From: Lytechinus variegatus
Taxonomy: Eukaryota > Echinodermata > Echinoidea > Temnopleuroida > Toxopneustidae
Length of the DNA: 64,000 nucleotides
Reading direction: 5' to 3'
Assembly (NCBI RefSeq): GCF_018143015.1
Contig: NC_054757.1
Coordinates: 18,962,285-19,026,284 of the forward strand
Shown: piece by piece, positions 58,740-64,000 of the stretch
Numbering within the stretch: the stretch's first letter is position 1
Layout: each line of letters opens with the position of its first letter
Made by a program: the position numbers and the translations under genes
Notes under the pieces: generated by a model
Databases searched by the model: none
What the model was told of the DNA's origin: nothing
The model's input: the letters and a program-made list of their open reading frames with translations, nothing else

Positions 58740-59270
58740 TAGGGCAGCCTACAGGGGGCGCAAATTGTCTCGACAGATGGTTTCTTCTGATTCCAACCAT
58801 GTCCATCTGGGTAGCTGACAGACCGCCTTAATTTGTAGGGCAGCCTGGAGAGGGCGCTAGAGTCTCGAGTGTTCCAGGATGGTTTTGACACATGCGTTTT
58901 AACTCCCATGTATCACCCTCGAGGAGTTTTCTTCCTATTTCAACCATGTCCATCTAGGCAGCTGACAGACCTTCTTACTTTGTAGGGTGGCCTGGAGAGG
59001 GCGCTAGAGTTTCAAGTGTTCTAGGATGGTTTGACACAGTATGCATTTATACTCCCGGATATCACCCTTGAGGAGTTTCCTTCTGATTCCAACTATGTCC
59101 ATCTAGGCAGCTGACAAATATCCTTACTCTATAGGGCGGCCTGGAGAGGGCGCTAGAGTCTCGAGTGTTCCAGGATGGTTTGACACATGCGCTTGTACTC
59201 CCATGTATCGCCCTTGAGGCGTTTTCTCCTGATCCCAACCATGTCCATCTGGGGCAGCCTACAGACCTCC
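58740..59270 (-). repeat. Tandem array of MELK KA1-tail units (~140-147 bp, four units)
   Basis: Unit 1 (59131-59270) is the real coding end. Unit 2 (58982-59115) and unit 3 (58835-58970) are full-length copies; unit 4 (58740-58824) is partial and lacks its middle. All share GGCCTGGAGAGGGCGCTAGA or a close form, AGGATGG(T)TTTGACACA, CCATGTCCATCT and AGCTGACAGACC. On the - strand unit 2 still reads MDIVGIRRKLLKGDIREYKC then QTILEHLKL and a stop at the original place. Unit 3 has lost the frame. Confidence 0.85.
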
Positions 59271-59330
59271 ATGTCAAAGGATAGGACAGTCTTTCCCTTG
59301 GAATCTTGCTTCTTGCATCGCAGGGTATAC
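59153..59330 (-). CDS. MELK: MELK last exon, KA1 domain C-terminal half
   Basis: Acceptor CTTCCTGTAG; the first base completes a Gly codon (KGYTLRCKK). It continues TVLSFDMEVCRLPQMDMVGI and RRKRLKGDTWEYKRMCQTIL, ending EHSRL and TAG. The family's KA1 domain binds acidic phospholipids and autoinhibits the kinase. Length matches the human end. Confidence 0.92.
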
Positions 59331-62300
59331 CTACAGGAAGATATATTGAAAAAAGGTTCCAGATGCAACTGAATATTTAGGACCATGGTAAAAAATCGGA
59401 GCCGAGTCTTTCAGGAATCCCAAGAGGCCTTTCGTTACGAATGTTCACACTTCATTACAGACAAAACAATGGGGAATACAGGAAAAAGATGTAGCACAGA
59501 CTTTTTGTCAAGATACAATACTGCCTGGTAGAGAGATGAACAAGGTTCTACATGTACATCCTACACAGAACTAATCATTAACAGTTGCCAATTCTCTATT
59601 ATAGCTCCCTTAGAAATACAGATGTTAATAATGTTTACTCGAGACAAATCATGTTTACAGTGAATATATAAATATTTTATTTAATTCATAAACTATATTT
59701 GCAATTTTTGCCTTAAGTTTCATGTTTGAGCAAGCTTTTTATGCAATGCCTGCATTTTCAAAGACTTTGCAAATGTTCTAAATCACATGAACCCCTTTCA
59801 AAAGAGATTTTTGTAATACAGCATGGGCTAAGAAATCAACCGCCTAATTTATTTTCTTGACAGCATACACGATTGTCAATAGATTTCACAGAGTATTGAG
59901 GCAAAATACACAGAGAGTATCTTGCCAGTTTGTAGTCATTTTGCCACTGTTCTGTATCTCATTATATAGTCGAAAAATGGCTGAATGCAATATTAATTTG
60001 GATGTCTACATCAAGGGGTAATTAAAAAAGAGTTAGGTGTGATTAACGGGGCGTTGCAAGAAGCATACGATCAATTGCAAGTATACGTTCGTTCCCGAAA
60101 TCAAGTATTTAATTGCAAATTTGTGATTGATAGCTAATCTGCTCCATGAAACAAGGAGTGTAATCTGATTTGCTATAGTTAAAAATGATCAATCAATCGT
60201 AAAATTGCAACAGAATATCAATATTTAAATGTGACCCTTGAGGGGTGTTTCAAGAAAATATCTGCAATCAATTGCAAAAATTCTGTTGCAAGTTTGCAAC
60301 TGATGGATAATTTTTAGCTGTAGCAAATCAGGGTCCCACCTTACAAAGTTACGATGATCCAATCAATCGTAACTATATGGAAATCCATCAGTGTCATAAT
60401 TTTTTCAAAAGGAAATTGGCACAATGTTCTGCAAACAAAGAGTAGCACAGTGTTTCAATGAAACAATGAATGCATGAATATACACCATAGCTAGAAAATA
60501 TTTTGAACCAGGAGTAATACATGTTGATGTTGCTGGCTGTCCATAGTTGCAATTGATCGGATCAATTGTAACTTTGTAAGACAGGGCCCAGATTATACTC
60601 CTTGTTGCAAGAAGCAGATAAGCAATCAATCACAACCTTACAATTGATTACAAGAGATACGATTGATTGAGGGAGCAAAAGTAAACTAGCAATTGATCGT
60701 AAGTTTCCTGCAATACCCCATAAGTCACACCTAATTATTTGTGAAACACCCCTTAGATGAGTTCATAAAGCAGCTACAAAATGACAGACATTGTCCATTT
60801 TGCACAACTTGGTTCAATGTGATACATGTCACATATCGTAAGCAATGACATTAGTCCAACTCACCCCTTCTGTTTATACGAGTCGATATTGCTATACATA
60901 AGGCCTTCTTTTAATCTCTCCACTACCACATCGGCAGGGAGTGTTGATGTTGTTGATACATTGTACAGAGCCTGAAAACAAATAAAAGAGATAATTTACA
61001 CATAATTGATTTCATTTTGATGATTAAAGTTTAATTTGATTATCCAATAACTTGCATTTTTAAAGATCATAGCTGGGCAAATGCCAAGGTAATGATATCA
61101 AAGTCCTTTGCCTTTGGCAGCACCTAGAGATGTTAAATGGAACATGATATGCACCATACAGGAACTAAATATCATTACCATTATATCTACCGTCGCAGTC
61201 ACTGAATGGTCAAAAGCACCCCCTCTACAATAAATCAATAACCTTGACACTAAAGACCATGGCAAATGACTTGCCCAAAGACATTAGTGCTGCAGTAGGG
61301 ATTAGAACCTGGTACCTTGTGGTTCAAAGTCCGGGACTTAACCACTGGACCACAACTCCTCTACAATGATTCAATAACCTCTACAAAAAAATAATAATAG
61401 TCAGTTTTTATATAGTGCATAACACATAACAGCTAGTGTGGCAATGTGAATTAAAGTCTCCCCCAAGACATTGCAGCAGGGATTTGAACCTTGTGGTTCA
61501 CAGCCGGAGACTTAACCACTGGACCACAACACCTCTACAATGAAAAATCAATTTCGACCCGTACCTTGACCTTCCTAGGTTCATCCATGCCAGCGTTGGA
61601 TCTTCTTCTCGGTGATAGCAGATCGATCATCTTGTCGATTCCTTTCTCAAAGCTGCCGAAGATCTTCTTTGCTGATCCACTCAGACCGGTTCTCTTCATC
61701 TCCCCGTCTTCCATCATTACTCGGTCTAACGAATCCTCCATGGAGACAGCTCTACAATCAAACAAAACATAATACAAAATATTAGTAATAATGATGATGA
61801 AGAGAAGGAGGAGGAGAAGAGGAATTGTTCCAAGGCTAACCACTACAGTTGGCCCTGTCTCACATGATTTGTAAATATTACAGAAGTAAACTTTGTTTCT
61901 TATTTGAATACCTTGAACGAGTTCAATGTTGTTTGTAAGTTGCTTTTTCTTGATCTATGAGGAATTTTGGAGCAATATTATTTGCTTCTCTAATAATATA
62001 AGCTTTTCTTTATATGGCAATAATAATAATATCTTCAACTAGGTGAGTAAGTTGGTTATTGGTTATTTAGTGGTCACTATAGACAGGTTAGACTTTATAA
62101 ACTAATTTGTTCTTGGAGACATCATAGAATGGAATACTTATGGCACTCACTTTTGGATGTCTAAGGCACCATTGTTATGTGGAGTGTTGACAGTAAGTCT
62201 ATTAAGATCACCATCCATGGATCTTGAAGGCGTTACTACGGGAGGAAGCGATAATGTTGGAACTACCGGTTGTTTCACGGCCGCCGCTCTCGTCTTCTGC

Positions 62301-63215
62301 AACGTCTTCTCCTTGGCGTCGCTTTTACTCCGTTTCCTTACAGGAGTCTTTAACGGCAAACCAGTGGGTTTCACGAACCCGTCATCGTCTCTATGATTCT
62401 CTTTCCCCGACACCAGCGGTGTCGACACCATGTACGTGTCCTCTCCGCCCGGCTTCACGTAAGTCCCTTCTAAATGCGTACTGACCGGTCTTTCTCGCGG
62501 ATTCTGGGAGCTGCGTGGCCTTCTGTGATCCCCGGAATGGCGCCTTTCGGACGCGGTCCGTCGGTGCGGAGACGAGATGATGTAGGATTCCTCGTCTTCC
62601 AAGCCGTCTTCCATTGAACTGAACATGTAGGGCGAGCTGGTGGGCGGTTCCAGGTTGTCATGGTAATTCTGCGGATGGTGATGTTGATGGTGATGTTGGA
62701 ATCTCATTGCACTGTCAGTTTGATTCTGCAGAAAAAAACATACAAAAAAGATACTTTTGTACAGTTTTTTTGCCCTATTACTGTTATATCAACTGATTAT
62801 CCTATCATGATTCTCATTGAATAATCATATAATCGGTCAATTTACGATTCCACTCTTAAAACTCAGCACTTAAAAAATGTTTTGGCTGTGTATATCTGAA
62901 GCAAGACAATGAAAATCTTTCGATTTTGAAATGTAGTCGAATCCTTGGCATAATTGAGAACTGGTTTAGTCCATGCCCCTCATCAATAGACTAGTTATTC
63001 AATAAAGCCATTTGTAATTTAATCACAACTTTACATGTATGCATGTCTTTTCAATTTGGTGGTAATTAGATACACCCTAAATTTCTCTGTTTTAATTCAA
63101 TCCTCCTTACCTTTTCTGTAAGTGGTCTGTGTGCCATCGGTAGTCTGACCGTTCTACCTCGATACTTGGCGGCTAGTAGGATGAAATACGTGGCTGTCAT
63201 GTGGTCATATTTCCA
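59153..63215 (-). CDS. MELK: MELK, maternal embryonic leucine zipper kinase (C-terminal five exons, partial)
   Basis: A Ser/Thr kinase of the AMPK-related family acting in cell cycle and early embryonic division. The window holds the part after the kinase domain, on the - strand: 63215-63111, 62725-62151, 61751-61565, 60971-60865 and 59330-59153, all in phase (0, 2, 0, 2). Recognition is from the pieces: WKYDHMTATYFILLA.K.RG matches the UBA end of MELK, KKIFGSFEKGIDKMIDLLSP matches the segment before KA1, and the KA1 domain ends VGIRRKRLKGDTWEYKRM..ILEHSRL, closely parallel to the human C-terminus. The 192-residue linker exon has basic, TP-containing motifs typical of the regulatory region. 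Kinase and N-lobe exons must lie beyond 64000. Stop is TAG 59155-59153. Confidence 0.93.
59340..60010. other. MELK intron, AT-rich
   Basis: No additional exon seen. Confidence 0.6.
60012..60757. mobile_element. Palindromic MITE with a second MITE nested inside
   Basis: Outer arms: AAGGGGTAATTAAA, AGTTAGGTGTGATTA and GGGGCGTTGCAAGAAGC on the left mirror GCAATACCCCATAAGTC, ACACCTAATTATTTG and ACACCCCTTA on the right. The nested P2 element (60331-60597) has GGTCCCACCTTACAAAGTTA left and AACTTTGTAAGACAGGGCCC right, with an AATCAATCGTAACTAT-type subterminal. All within a MELK intron. Confidence 0.75.
60865..60971 (-). CDS. MELK: MELK exon, KA1 domain N-terminal half
   Basis: 107 bp with acceptor TTTTCAG and donor GTGAGTT. 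Reads ALYNVSTTSTLPADVVVERL, KEGLMYSNIDSYKQK, corresponding to LHYNVTTTR..P..L..EI in human KA1. Phase 2 at the end, joined to the last exon by a split Gly codon. Confidence 0.9.
61210..61370 (-). repeat. tRNA-derived SINE in MELK intron, first of two
   Basis: On the - strand the head reads GTGGTCCAGTGGTTAAGTCC and the B-box region GGTTCTAATCCC. The body has TTGCCATGGTC. It adjoins a second copy in the same orientation. Confidence 0.65.
61388..61537 (-). repeat. tRNA-derived SINE in MELK intron, second of two
   Basis: Head GTGGTCCAGTGGTTAAGTCT, B box GGTTCAAATCCC, tail GCACTATATAAAAACTG with an ATTATT end. Not a tRNA gene: the head lacks an intact acceptor stem. Confidence 0.7.
61565..61751 (-). 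CDS. MELK: MELK exon, pre-KA1 segment
   Basis: 187 bp; acceptor TTTGATTGTAG, donor GTACGGG. Reads AVSMEDSLDRVMMEDGEMKR, then TGLSGSAKKIFGSFEKGIDK and MIDLLSPRRRSNAGMDEPRK. It corresponds to the human AKVFGSLERGLDKVITVLT region. The donor is non-standard after +3 (GTACGG) but the join is supported by protein continuity. Confidence 0.9.
61760..62145. other. MELK intron
   Basis: Short AT-rich intron, no further feature seen. A GAGAAGGAGGAGGAG tract lies near 61801. Confidence 0.6.
62151..62725 (-). CDS. MELK: MELK exon, regulatory linker
   Basis: 575 bp; acceptor TTTTTTCTGCAG, donor GTGAGTG. Translation starts NQTDSAMRFQHHHQHHH, a His-rich stretch, then Ser/Arg-rich sequence with SPHRR, RRTASERR, VKPTGLPLKTPVRKRSKS and VVTPSRSMDG. 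TP and SP sites fit a mitotically phosphorylated linker, as in vertebrate MELK. Sequence conservation to human is low apart from KENxxxD and KTPV, usual for this region. The TGA just after the donor is intronic. Confidence 0.88.
62730..63105. other. MELK intron
   Basis: AT-rich, no feature seen. Confidence 0.6.
63111..63215 (-). CDS. MELK: MELK exon, end of UBA-like domain
   Basis: 105 bp, phase 0 at both ends; acceptor TTTCTATTGCAG, donor GTAAGG. Reads WKYDHMTATYFILLAAKYRG, RTVRLPMAHRPLTEK. Human MELK has W-QYDHLTATYLLLLAKKARG-PVRL here. The next 5' exon is outside the window. Confidence 0.93.
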
Positions 63216-63364
63216 CTGCAATAGAAAAAAAACAGCACAAACGTCAAAACCTTGTTTCAAAGGTGATTATTCTATTATGAAAACTAAGTAATATAGATAT
63301 AGGGTATTCATATTGCACACATAACCTTCTTAGGTGCTGAAGGTGCTTAGATATTACCCTGGCT

Positions 63365-63540
63365 AATGTACGCTGCTGATTTTGGTGCAAGAAGGTTATT
63401 GAGGCTCCCAGTTTCCTCACCCAGGTCGAGTGCACCTCAGCTTGGACGAATTCCTTGGTAAATGCGGTAGCTGGGATTTAAACTCATGACCTTCTAATTG
63501 CAAGGCCAGAGTCATAACCACAGACCACAACACTTCTATA
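63365..63540 (-). repeat. tRNA-derived SINE in MELK intron
   Basis: On the - strand: GTGGTCTGTGGTTATGACTC as head, GTTTAAATCCC as a decayed B box, body with GAATTCGTCCAAGCTGAGG and AGGAAACTGGGAGCCTC. Confidence 0.6.
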
Positions 63541-63608
63541 AGTAAAAGAGCGAGCTGTTGCAAACCTAGAAGTTGTGAAGCAGTGGTTCTGACTCTCATC
63601 TTGTAATA

Positions 63609-63883
63609 AGGGCCCCGTGTTACAAAGAATTGCGATTGATCCGATCAATCACAACTATGGACGGCCAGCAACGTCAACATCTAACATGCAAATTTGTTCA
63701 AAATATTTCCTAGATATGATGTATATTCATGCATTAATCGTTCTCTTGAAGACTCAGGGTGATTCTTTTTGTTTATTAAGAAAATTGTGTCAAGTTCATG
63801 TAGAAAAAATTATGGTATGAATGGAATTCCATACAGTTGAGATTGATGGGATCAATCGCAACTCTTTGTAAGACGGGGCCAAG
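63609..63883. mobile_element. P2 palindromic MITE, GGGCCC-ended
   Basis: Left GGGCCCCGTGTTACAAAGAA and GCGATTGATCCGATCAATC; right GGGATCAATCGCAACTC and TTTGTAAGACGGGGCC. Same family as 60331-60597. The short frames in both (sharing DPIN.NYG.PATST) are translation of the repeat. Confidence 0.8.
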
Positions 63884-64000
63884 GAGAACATGTGTTCAAT
63901 TTAACCAAAGTCTAGCATCCTTTGGCAAGGCATATCCCTTCTACTTTGCCTTTTTTGTCTTATAGAGTATTAAAAATGTTTACAAGTTTTTGGAACAGAA

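Noticed and set aside
60405-63820. Two similar short peptides (DPIN.NYG.PATST) on opposite strands
   Set aside because: Similarity is due to two copies of the same P2 MITE, not to a gene family.

Overview
This window is eukaryotic, AT-rich, intron-bearing and packed with transposons. It most likely comes from a marine invertebrate deuterostome, and I favour an echinoderm such as a sea urchin. That taxonomic guess is inference, from the MELK orthologue, the density of palindromic MITEs and tRNA-derived SINEs, and the general feel of the repeats. Four host loci can be supported; everything else is repeat or unassigned AT-rich DNA.

Layout. (1) 1-348, + strand: the last coding piece of an unidentified gene that enters from the left. 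(2) 12.58-19.02 kb, - strand: a small gene for a type I membrane mucin of the CD164/endolyn kind. It has a signal-peptide exon, one large Thr/Ser/Pro exon with four 24-residue repeats and the membrane segment, and a cytoplasmic-tail exon with a YxxPhi sorting motif. Next to the tail exon lies a diverged tandem copy of that exon. (3) 32.20-32.85 kb, + strand: a single-exon bHLH transcription factor with a clear poly(A) signal. (4) 58.7-63.2 kb, - strand: the five 3' exons of MELK, from the UBA end to the complete KA1 domain. The kinase domain lies beyond the right edge. The MELK 3' UTR consists largely of degenerate tandem copies of the KA1 tail.

Between the genes is a layered transposon landscape. 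A hAT-like non-autonomous family has ends close to CAKNGGCGTCRATC, 8-bp target duplications, poly-G/C tracts next to the ends, and a core of ~110-200 bp monomers built on GCTCGCGCTTCGCGCTCGC. It occurs at 29.6-31.8, 38.5-40.1, 40.2-41.5 and 43.6-50.6 kb. The last is a nested set of at least three elements splitting a LINE relic. A second hAT-like element with a kilobase-scale polypurine core occurs as an inverted pair at 12.9-14.8 and 19.5-20.5 kb, flanking the mucin gene. Other elements are a 1.9-kb inverted-repeat element at 23.84-25.76 kb, a PIF/Harbinger-like MITE at 3.74-4.24 kb, about seven copies of a ~600-bp palindromic MITE, several smaller palindromic MITEs, and at least six tRNA-headed SINE pieces. 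No transposase, retroviral or viral gene was recognised.

The four host genes show no sign of acting in one pathway; they look like ordinary unrelated neighbours. The most unusual observations are the repeated KA1 tail in the MELK 3' UTR, the duplicated tail exon of the mucin gene with a transposon inserted 38 bp upstream of its splice acceptor, and the nested hAT-like family with a shared internal satellite.
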